A stretch of 5,200 nucleotides of DNA from Flavobacteriales bacterium. GTDB taxonomy: Bacteria; Bacteroidota; Bacteroidia; Flavobacteriales; JADGDT01. Positions 1-5,200 of this stretch are shown in pieces. Numbering within the stretch: position 1 is the stretch's first letter; every line of letters starts with the position of its first letter. The stretch is taken from NCBI GenBank assembly GCA_023145275.1, contig JAGLEB010000100.1, positions 1 through 5,200 on the forward strand. Reading direction: 5' to 3'. The notes beneath the pieces were generated by a model, which searched no databases, was not told where the DNA came from, and saw only the letters and a list, made by a program, of their open reading frames with translations. A program made the translations under genes and the position numbers.

Positions 1-1625
1 CCAGTATCTACACCGTAGGTTTGAACACTAGTAAGATTTTTGGGTTGCCATTTCTCATCACTAGGGTTTTCTTTTACCCAAGCTATGTTGTTTGTACCAA
101 AATTATTGAAAGATGTAATATCTAAGCTAATAACACCAAAATTATAACTCACTCCAAAATCAAAATTCAAAGCCTCCTCTGGTAGTAAATCAGGATTACC
201 GATATTAGCCGGTCCGGCATAATACAAATCTGTAAATGTTGGTAACCTCAAAGATTTATTGAAGGAAGTCATTATTTTCCAATTATCATTAAATTGGTAA
301 TTAACATCCAGTCCAGGGTAAACATTAATCTTTTCGACATAGGCAGTATTGTTATTAAGCATCAGCGAAACAATAGTACTAAAGCCATTATGCTTGTATG
401 AGTGCTCTAGAGATAAGGATGTGTTTAATCGCGAATCTTCTTTATCGTAATAGGCATCAGAATTGAACCAAGCTTCTTTTTTTTCGGCCATTGGATTTCC
501 TAAAACATTACTAGCTATATGCTCATATCGCATATCAAGGCCTAGAGTTGTATTACCTATATTGCTTGCAAATAGCACTTTAGTGTTTCCACCCAATACA
601 TTTGAAAGGTGATAATTATGACTAGCATACCACGATGGCGCCTCCTCATTATCTCTAAAAAGCTCAAACCTATCGGAATGCATACTCCAATAGATATTAG
701 AATTAGTACTAATATTGCCGAAAGAACTAAAATTAACACTAGCCAGCAATGACTGAGTCTCCTCGAATTGATTTGGATATTTTGCAGTATAGAAACTCTG
801 TGCTCCAAACTCCTTATTAGCAGCTCCTACTTGCCATTGGAAAAATGACTTATCTAATATATACTTTCCATTGTAATAAACCGAGGTTCTATTAAAATCG
901 GTGTTTTTTGAATATCCTGATGATTGATCGTGACTTACTGCTATAAAATGCTTCACTTTTCTGCTGACAATATTAGCAGATGCACCCACGTTAAAAAGGC
1001 CAAAATCACCTACTACTACTTTTGCACTTGCACTATTTTCGCTTGATGATTTAGTAATTATATTTATTACGCCACTATAAGCATTGGCTCCATAACTTTG
1101 CGAACCAGCACCATTGAGAATCTCAACACGCTCGATCTGATCAAATGAAATTGGTAAGTTTAAATTGTGATGACCAGTTTGTGGATTTGTGATATTTATG
1201 CCGTTAAGCATTATCAAAGTCTGGTCAAATGTTCCGCCACGAATAGAAATATCAGCTTGAACATCGTTGTTTCCTCTCTGACGGAGGTCTAATTGCGAGA
1301 TATTGTTCAGAATATCCTGCACACTCTCTATAGGTGCAAATTTTAATTCCCGACTGCTAATAACGCTAATTACTCTAGAAGGAACCTCAAAAACTTGTAG
1401 TGTTTCTGGCTCAACGAGTTCTACCTCATCAAGGTAATAGTCTGATGATGTACTCTTGTTTTTTTCTTCCTGAGCAACAGCATTTGCAGGCATAAACGTA
1501 GAACTTAAAAGCATAGAAAGTCCCGAAATCTTAATGATTTTATTCAAACTATTGAATATTGCGTAAGAATCTCGAGACCATCGGCTAAAGTAACTAGTTG
1601 ATTGTCCTTTAATTTTTTGTTGCAT
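1..1625 (-). CDS. TonB-dependent outer-membrane receptor, BtuB-like, partial (C-terminus beyond left edge)
   Basis: The reading frame is open from an ATG at 1625 to the left edge, giving 541 codons without a stop. An outer-membrane beta-barrel importer of this family takes up a scarce ligand using TonB/ExbBD energy. Residues 1-51 form a long signal peptide: a polar stretch of about 30 residues with RWSRDSYAIFNSLNKI, then a hydrophobic core, then ANAVAQ with likely cleavage near residue 49-51. A TonB-box-like YLDEVEL lies at about 64-70. The plug runs from about 76 to 192, with QADISIRGGTFDQTLIMLNG (124-142 region), IERVEIL and SGVINIITK. The barrel follows, with SLRLPTFTDLYY (458-469) and NPDLLPEEALNFDFG (477-491). 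There is no N-terminal carboxypeptidase-like domain, so it is not a classical SusC. I recall relatives of about 680-700 residues, so roughly 150 residues are missing. Annotation pipelines often call this type a vitamin B12 receptor, but nothing here proves the ligand. Confidence 0.93.
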   Translation of the reverse strand, partial: MQQKIKGQSTSYFSRWSRDSYAIFNSLNKIIKISGLSMLLSSTFMPANAVAQEEKNKSTSSDYYLDEVELVEPETLQVFEVPSRVISVISSRELKFAPIESVQDILNNISQLDLRQRGNNDVQADISIRGGTFDQTLIMLNGINITNPQTGHHNLNLPISFDQIERVEILNGAGSQSYGANAYSGVINIITKSSSENSASAKVVVGDFGLFNVGASANIVSRKVKHFIAVSHDQSSGYSKNTDFNRTSVYYNGKYILDKSFFQWQVGAANKEFGAQSFYTAKYPNQFEETQSLLASVNFSSFGNISTNSNIYWSMHSDRFELFRDNEEAPSWYASHNYHLSNVLGGNTKVLFASNIGNTTLGLDMRYEHIASNVLGNPMAEKKEAWFNSDAYYDKEDSRLNTSLSLEHSYKHNGFSTIVSLMLNNNTAYVEKINVYPGLDVNYQFNDNWKIMTSFNKSLRLPTFTDLYYAGPANIGNPDLLPEEALNFDFGVSYNFGVISLDITSFNNFGTNNIAWVKENPSDEKWQPKNLTSVQTYGVDT

Positions 1626-1674
1626 TCTTAACTCTATTTTATTTGTAACATGAGATACATAAAACTCATTTCGA

Positions 1675-1705
1675 CAAATATATTACTTATACAAAGCTAA
1701 CAAAA
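1675..1705 (-). promoter_or_regulatory. Bacteroidota-type promoter of the TonB-dependent receptor
   Basis: Read on the minus strand, TTTTG (1701-1705) is followed after 18 nt by TATATTTG (1675-1682). This matches the Bacteroidota primary-sigma consensus TTTG - about 19 nt - TAnnTTTG. Transcription would begin near 1668-1670, leaving a leader of about 44 nt before the ATG at 1625. The leader contains a small 5-bp inverted repeat (ATGAG/CTCAT, 1650-1669) and only a weak purine-rich stretch before the start codon. It is far too short for a cobalamin riboswitch. Confidence 0.6.
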
Positions 1706-1717
1706 GCAATAAACCAC

Positions 1718-1725
1718 TATTTTTG
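1718..1725 (+). promoter_or_regulatory. -7 promoter element of the psd operon, giving a near-leaderless transcript
   Basis: TATTTTTG fits the Bacteroidota -7 consensus TAnnTTTG exactly and ends only 4 nt before the psd start codon at 1730. With the usual spacing, transcription would start at or within a base or two of the ATG, leaving no room for a ribosome binding site. No convincing -33 TTTG is visible around 1693-1700. The polymerase footprint would overlap that of the divergent receptor promoter. Confidence 0.5.
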
Positions 1726-1729
1726 CAGC

Positions 1730-2686
1730 ATGAATAAAAAAAGATTTATCATTTTACTAATTGCTTTGATAGGATTATTTCTATATCCTTTTCACGGTGC
1801 AGACCCAATTAATTATATAGATCACAAAAGCAGTGAATTAAAAACGGAAAAAGTTCCGGGTGAATATTGGTTAAATTGGCTCTACAACAATCCAGTCGGC
1901 GAGCTGTCTTTAGATGCATTTGTAAAACGCAAAGCCCTATCGGAATGGTATGGCGATAAAATGGATTCTCCAGAGTCGGCAGAAAAAATAGCCGGTTTTG
2001 TAAAAGAATATGGAATAAACTTAAGCGAATCTCAGAAACAAGAGTTCACTTCGTTCAACGATTTTTTCTACCGAAAGCTAAAAGTAGATGCTCGACCATA
2101 CGACAAGGATTCTACAATTCTAATTTCACCAGCCGATGGGAAGTTGTTTGCATATACCGATGTTTCGAAGCAAGATTTTATAGTTAAGGGCTATAAGTTC
2201 AATCTCGAAGAATATCTCCAAGATGAAAAACTGGCAAAACAATTCGAAGGTGGAAGCTTAATAATTGTACGTTTATGCCCAACAGACTATCACAGATTAC
2301 ATTTTCCATTTAGTGGAACAATAAAACAAGAGAATAAAAAAATTGAAGGTGATTTATATTCTGTTTCACCAATTGCTATTAGACACAAGGTGAGATTGTT
2401 TTGTATGAATAAACGAGAGTATACCTTACTTAATAGTGATGTATTTGGTGATGTTGTATATTCAGAAGTTGGTGCGACTATGGTGGGATCTATCATACAA
2501 ACACATATTAGTAAAACGTTTGAAAAATCGCAAGAAAAAGGATACTTCAAATTTGGAGGTTCTACGGTAATTATGCTTTTCGAAAAAGGCGAGATAACAA
2601 TAGACCAAGATTTGCTCGACAATACAAGTAAGGGACTAGAAACGGCTGTATTGATGGGTGAAACTATTGCAAGAAAAAAACAATAA
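1730..2686 (+). CDS. psd: Phosphatidylserine decarboxylase proenzyme, type II (GGST class)
   Basis: This pyruvoyl enzyme decarboxylates phosphatidylserine to phosphatidylethanolamine, the last step of PE synthesis, at the inner membrane. The 318-residue proenzyme has a hydrophobic segment at about 5-20 that could be a membrane anchor. It then has an N-terminal region typical of the type II family (PGEYWLNWLYNNPVGEL, 43-59) and FNDFFYRKLK (109-118). All self-processing residues are present: Asp136 in SPADGK, His188 and His191 in DYHRLHFP, and Ser278 in GGST, corresponding to E. coli D90, H144, H147 and S254. Cleavage between Gly277 and Ser278 would yield a 277-residue beta chain and a 41-residue alpha chain with an N-terminal pyruvoyl group. 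The ATG at 1730 is the only sensible start and sits directly behind a promoter box. It is the first gene of a three-gene operon, with its stop 1 nt before the GNAT start. Confidence 0.95.
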   Translation: MNKKRFIILLIALIGLFLYPFHGADPINYIDHKSSELKTEKVPGEYWLNWLYNNPVGELSLDAFVKRKALSEWYGDKMDSPESAEKIAGFVKEYGINLSESQKQEFTSFNDFFYRKLKVDARPYDKDSTILISPADGKLFAYTDVSKQDFIVKGYKFNLEEYLQDEKLAKQFEGGSLIIVRLCPTDYHRLHFPFSGTIKQENKKIEGDLYSVSPIAIRHKVRLFCMNKREYTLLNSDVFGDVVYSEVGATMVGSIIQTHISKTFEKSQEKGYFKFGGSTVIMLFEKGEITIDQDLLDNTSKGLETAVLMGETIARKKQ

Positions 2687-2687
2687 G

Positions 2688-3191
2688 ATGACAATTTCAT
2701 TAGCTAAGAAAGAACAATTAAACGAGATACATTCACTAACAAATGCATGTGCATTAGATCTTGTTTCTAAAGATATATATCAATGGAACGAGCACTACCC
2801 TCCTCTAGATAAACTTGCTAATGACATTTCGCGCGGAGAACTTTATTGTTTGACTGAGGAAAACACCATCCTAGGAATTATAGTGATAACAGAAATTGAA
2901 GACAAAGAGTATAAAGATATAGAGTGGCTCACAGAAAAAGAAAGCAGTATATATATTCATCGTTTAGCAACACATCCAAATTTTCAAGGAAAAGGATATG
3001 CACGGGAGCTCATGGACTTTGCCGAAGGATTTGCAATGGCTTCAGGATACAAGAGCGTAAGACTTGATACTTTTAGTGAAAATACTCGAAACAACAAATT
3101 CTACAAAAGCCGAGGGTATAAAAAGTTAGGAGATATATTCTTCGTAAATCAAAGTATTCACCCTTTTCACTGCTACGAACTGATACTTTAA
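2688..3191 (+). CDS. GNAT-family N-acetyltransferase, substrate unknown
   Basis: A soluble 167-residue protein of the acetyl-CoA-dependent GNAT fold. The N-terminus has YQWNEHYPPLDKLANDI (31-47), a QW...YP pattern I recall from uncharacterised GNAT proteins. The core strand IHRLATHPNF (90-99) leads into the acetyl-CoA pyrophosphate loop QGKGYA (100-105, Q/R-x-x-G-x-G/A), followed by the alpha-3 helix. NNKFYKSRGYKKLG (135-148) is the usual C-terminal FY...GY motif that packs near CoA. The ATG at 2688 is chosen because it begins 1 nt after the psd stop and directly before the first fold strand; an in-frame ATG at 2658 would add ten lysine-rich residues inside psd. Its stop overlaps the next start (TAATG), indicating translational coupling. 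The substrate (amine, amino acid, peptide or drug) cannot be read from the sequence. Confidence 0.9.
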   Translation: MTISLAKKEQLNEIHSLTNACALDLVSKDIYQWNEHYPPLDKLANDISRGELYCLTEENTILGIIVITEIEDKEYKDIEWLTEKESSIYIHRLATHPNFQGKGYARELMDFAEGFAMASGYKSVRLDTFSENTRNNKFYKSRGYKKLGDIFFVNQSIHPFHCYELIL

Positions 3192-4513
3192 TGGCTCAAG
3201 AAACTAGAATATCTCTGAAAGATATTAACAAATTGGCCCTGCCAGCTATTATGGCCGGTATTGCCGAGCCACTAATCTCCTTAAGCGATATTGCAATTGT
3301 AGGAAACGTTCCCAACAATGCCACAGAAGTACTTGCTGCAGTAGGTATTGCAGGATCATTTCTTTCGGCATTAATCTGGGTTTTGGCACAGACAAAAACA
3401 GCTATCTCAGCAATTGTATCACGATATTTAGGTGCTGGAAAATTAGTTGAGGTAAAAACTCTTGTCCCTCAAACAATTTACATGAATCTACTACTGAGCT
3501 TTTTGGTGTACTATGTAACATCAATTTTCGCTCATGAGATTTTCAGATTATACAACGCTGAAGGTTTAATACTAGAATATGCCGTTTCTTACTTTAAGAT
3601 TCGTGCTTTTGGATTTCCATTTACACTAGTCACCTTCTCCATTTTTGGAGTTTTTAGAGGGATGCAAAATACAATTTGGGCAATGTATATTTCTATTTTT
3701 GGAGGAATAGTAAACATCGCTTTAGATTTTATACTAGTATTTGGATACAGTTCTATTCCGCCTATGGGCATCGAAGGTGCTGCCTATGCAAGTTTGATCG
3801 CACAATTTTCAATGATGATGATAAGTCTTTTCATCTATTTAAAATATACTGAATTCAACCTAAAGTTTAAATTCAATATTCACCCTGAGCTTGCAAATCT
3901 TATAAAAATGAGCTTAAACTTGTTTATCAGAACTGCAGCACTAAACTATGCAATATACCTTGCAAATAAATTCTCTACTGGCTATGGAAACGAATATATT
4001 GCTGCACAAACTATAGCTATGAACATTTGGTTATTCTCATCTTTCTTTATTGATGGTTACGCCAATGCTGGAAATGCAATGTCAGGGAAATTATTGGGGG
4101 CAAAAGACTATAAACGACTGTGGACACTGGGAATAGATCTTAGTAAATACAGCATGTTTGTAGCAATATTACTTGGTGGAGTGTATGCTATTCTCTATCA
4201 TCAGTTAGGTAGACTATTTACTTCGGAAGAAGCAGTTTTAGATATTTTCTACAATGTTTTTTGGGTGGTTATAGCTATGCAGCCAATTAATGCAATTGCC
4301 TTTACCTTCGATGGAATTTTTAAAGGACTTGGCGAGGCAAAATACTTAAGAAATGTACTACTCGTAGCAACGTTTGTAGGCTTTGTCCCTACTATATATA
4401 TCGCAGATTATTACGGTCTTAAACTTTATGGTATTTGGCTCGCATTTACTGTTTGGATGTTAATTAGGTCCTTGAGTTTAGTATTTAAATTCAGAATAAA
4501 ATACTTGAATTGA
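3191..4513 (+). CDS. MATE-family (DinF-like) multidrug/metabolite efflux transporter
   Basis: A 440-residue polytopic inner-membrane protein with about 12 hydrophobic segments in two homologous halves, the normal size for MATE transporters. These are Na+- or H+-coupled antiporters that export cationic drugs or metabolites. Helix 1 has LALPAIMAG and SLSDIAIVG, with Pro18 and Asp33 (the position of the functional acidic residue in DinF-like proteins). The first half carries FRGMQNT and NIALDFILVFGY with Asp179, a family signature. The second half has MSGKLLGA (297-304), equivalent to SRYLGAG of the first half, and FDGIFKGLGEAK. This pattern fits the DinF branch better than NorM. The start ATG overlaps the GNAT stop by one base. 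It is the last gene of the operon; no terminator follows immediately, the first strong one being about 310 nt downstream. The substrate is unknown. Confidence 0.93.
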   Translation: MAQETRISLKDINKLALPAIMAGIAEPLISLSDIAIVGNVPNNATEVLAAVGIAGSFLSALIWVLAQTKTAISAIVSRYLGAGKLVEVKTLVPQTIYMNLLLSFLVYYVTSIFAHEIFRLYNAEGLILEYAVSYFKIRAFGFPFTLVTFSIFGVFRGMQNTIWAMYISIFGGIVNIALDFILVFGYSSIPPMGIEGAAYASLIAQFSMMMISLFIYLKYTEFNLKFKFNIHPELANLIKMSLNLFIRTAALNYAIYLANKFSTGYGNEYIAAQTIAMNIWLFSSFFIDGYANAGNAMSGKLLGAKDYKRLWTLGIDLSKYSMFVAILLGGVYAILYHQLGRLFTSEEAVLDIFYNVFWVVIAMQPINAIAFTFDGIFKGLGEAKYLRNVLLVATFVGFVPTIYIADYYGLKLYGIWLAFTVWMLIRSLSLVFKFRIKYLN

Positions 4514-4821
4514 TTTGGTGCTACTTATCGCAGACTTGGAATGTAATGAGAATAGTTGAAGAAACTGAAAAAAATATAATTAAGAGATCATATTCTCATA
4601 TCAGCTAATTACACCTTAAGCAATATACCCTATTGTGAAGTTTTCTTGATAGAATTATGATACATCAATATATCTAGTTGTATATGTAACTTATTATATG
4701 ACAACAACAATTCTTAAAACAACTGGATGAAAAAACATACTCTTCTAGGGTACAGCCACTTATACATTAAATTACAACATTAGTTTTATCATTAAACCTC
4801 AAAGACTAAGCTTTTTATAAC
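4514..4821. other. AT-rich non-coding stretch downstream of the MATE gene
   Basis: No reading frame longer than about 20 codons has supporting features on either strand. The only structures noticed are a perfect 9-bp inverted repeat, ATGAGAATA (4546-4554) with TATTCTCAT (4591-4599), separated by 36 nt, and two tiny overlapping ORFs at 4698-4730 and 4727-4783 that are probably chance. No exact TAnnTTTG box was found on the plus strand. The stretch may be a long 3' untranslated region of the operon, since the next clear terminator begins at 4822. Confidence 0.55.
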
Positions 4822-4855
4822 AAAAAATAGCCGCAATAAATCGCGGCTATTTTTT
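4822..4855. terminator. Bidirectional intrinsic terminator
   Basis: A perfect 13-bp inverted repeat: AAAAAATAGCCGC (4822-4834), an 8-nt loop (4835-4842), then GCGGCTATTTTTT (4843-4855). The GC core GCCGC/GCGGC is flanked by an A tract on the left and a T tract on the right, so it gives a hairpin plus U-run on both strands. On the plus strand it would end the psd-GNAT-MATE transcript. On the minus strand it would end any transcript coming from the small ORF at 4875-4943. Confidence 0.9.
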
Positions 4856-4863
4856 AATGAACT

Positions 4864-4886
4864 GTGATAAAATCTTATTTTATCAC
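4864..4886. repeat. Perfect 10-bp inverted repeat next to the terminator
   Basis: GTGATAAAAT (4864-4873), a 3-nt spacer CTT, then ATTTTATCAC (4877-4886). The arms are perfectly complementary and could form a tight hairpin in RNA from either strand or serve as a protein-binding palindrome. On the minus strand the repeat covers the last codons and stop of the possible small ORF at 4875-4943. It lies 8 nt from the stronger terminator hairpin. The AT-rich stem makes it a poor terminator by itself. Confidence 0.6.
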
Positions 4887-4943
4887 CACAAAAGAGGATA
4901 CTACAATCAGTAATACAGCTCCAACAGAGATTAATAGATACAT
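4875..4943 (-). CDS. Possible small hydrophobic single-pass membrane peptide (22 residues)
   Basis: From an ATG at 4943 this frame encodes 22 residues, beginning MYLLISVGAVLLIVV and ending SSFVVIK before a TAA. Almost all residues are hydrophobic with one C-terminal lysine, a length and composition that could just span a membrane. An in-frame stop lies four codons upstream of the ATG, with Lys-Arg codons immediately before it. On its own strand it is followed first by a hairpin over its stop codon and then by a strong terminator, an arrangement expected for a short independent transcript. Against it: the frame is short enough to occur by chance, there is no clear ribosome binding site, and the best promoter box is one mismatch from consensus (TATATTTA, 4976-4983) with no good -33. 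I do not recognise the peptide. Confidence 0.35.
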   Translation of the reverse strand: MYLLISVGAVLLIVVSSFVVIK

Positions 4944-5102
4944 ACGTTTTGGAATTTAGTTATTTTTTACACTAATAAATATACAAAAAAAGTAATTAAA
5001 ATACTACCCTAACAGTACAGTATTTTTCAATTGTCTTGTAATGAATGTAATATAAGTAAACTAAGGCATTACGAAACATTTTGTAATAATTATGTGAAAG
5101 AA
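4944..5102. other. AT-rich intergenic region, no gene seen
   Basis: Stops are dense in all frames. A minus-strand frame of 27 codons (4996-5079) has no recognisable features. A near-consensus -7 box for the minus strand (4976-4983) might serve the small ORF. No tRNA, riboswitch or strong hairpin was recognised. Confidence 0.45.
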
Positions 5103-5200
5103 ATGTTAAAATATCAACTACGCTTTGTACTAAATTTTGGATTATTTTCGCCTAAAACAAATTATTTATTGAAAGAAAATACACAATTATTTAGTTATCA
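5103..5200 (+). CDS. Possible 5' end of a gene running off the right edge
   Basis: An ATG at 5103 opens a frame of 32 codons with no stop before the window ends; it starts MLKYQLRFVLNFGLFSPK. A weakly purine-rich GTGAAAGAA precedes the start. I recognise no family in these residues. In DNA this AT-rich a 32-codon frame can readily occur by chance, so this is a weak call that rests only on the open frame. Sequence beyond the edge would decide it. Confidence 0.2.
   Translation, partial: MLKYQLRFVLNFGLFSPKTNYLLKENTQLFSY

Noticed and set aside
473..487. Run of eight T (eight A in the receptor's coding strand), considered as a slippage or frameshift site
   Set aside because: The receptor frame reads correctly through it as Glu-Lys-Lys-Glu, and motifs on both sides are in the same frame.
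557..808. Minus-strand frame of 83 codons
   Set aside because: It lies wholly inside the receptor gene on the same strand in a shifted frame. The receptor frame is continuous and carries family motifs through this region.
1626..1729. Cobalamin riboswitch before the BtuB-like receptor
   Set aside because: The spacer is only 104 nt, shorter than such riboswitches, and no B12-box-like sequence is present on the receptor strand.
2658..2687. Upstream ATG extending the GNAT protein by ten residues
   Set aside because: It overlaps the end of psd and adds a lysine-rich tail outside the fold. The ATG at 2688, one base after the psd stop, fits coupling and family length better.
2290..2700. Minus-strand frame of 136 codons
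   Set aside because: It is antisense to the C-terminal half of psd, which carries the catalytic motifs. The translation is low-complexity, rich in Ser, Ile and Pro, with no family features.
3589..3771. Minus-strand frame of 60 codons
   Set aside because: It is antisense to conserved MATE motifs, with no start context or recognisable features.
4546..4608. 20-codon plus-strand ORF after the MATE gene
   Set aside because: It has no ribosome binding site, hydrophobic pattern or recognisable motif, and is of a length expected by chance.
4698..4783. Two tiny overlapping ORFs, the first Thr-rich (MTTTILKTTG), upstream of a terminator; considered as an attenuation leader peptide
   Set aside because: No amino-acid biosynthesis gene follows the terminator, there is no antiterminator alternative fold that I can see, and no promoter box precedes it. 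Ten codons of AT-rich DNA can look like this by chance.
4996..5079. 27-codon minus-strand ORF
   Set aside because: It has no supporting start context or motif and lies in a stop-rich AT region.

Overview
The window looks like chromosomal DNA of a Bacteroidota member. It is AT-rich, carries matches to the Bacteroidota promoter consensus (a -7 box TAnnTTTG with a -33 TTTG), and holds a TonB-dependent receptor whose plug and long signal peptide resemble receptors I recall from Bacteroidales. I cannot name a genus; a marine or gut Bacteroidia lineage is a guess.

Layout: positions 1-1625 (minus strand) hold the first 541 codons of a TonB-dependent outer-membrane receptor, cut off at the left edge. 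Positions 1626-1729 are a compact divergent promoter region that also drives a plus-strand cluster of three tightly packed genes: a type II phosphatidylserine decarboxylase (1730-2686), a GNAT acetyltransferase (2688-3191) and a MATE/DinF-family transporter (3191-4513). The gaps are 1 nt and a 1-nt overlap, so the three are almost certainly one translationally coupled operon. From 4514 to the end the DNA is AT-rich and mostly non-coding. It contains a strong bidirectional hairpin terminator (4822-4855), a second perfect inverted repeat (4864-4886), a possible minus-strand ORF for a 22-residue hydrophobic peptide (4875-4943), and a short ORF that stays open at the right edge (from 5103).

How the genes may work together: Psd makes phosphatidylethanolamine in the inner membrane, and the MATE protein is a cation-coupled exporter in the same membrane. 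The GNAT enzyme could modify a small molecule handled by the transporter, but nothing in the sequence identifies a substrate. The receptor is divergently transcribed and may be only a neighbour. I see no CRISPR array, tRNA, rRNA, insertion sequence or phage gene. The window looks largely ordinary; the least explained part is the small-ORF and double-hairpin cluster near 4822-4943.
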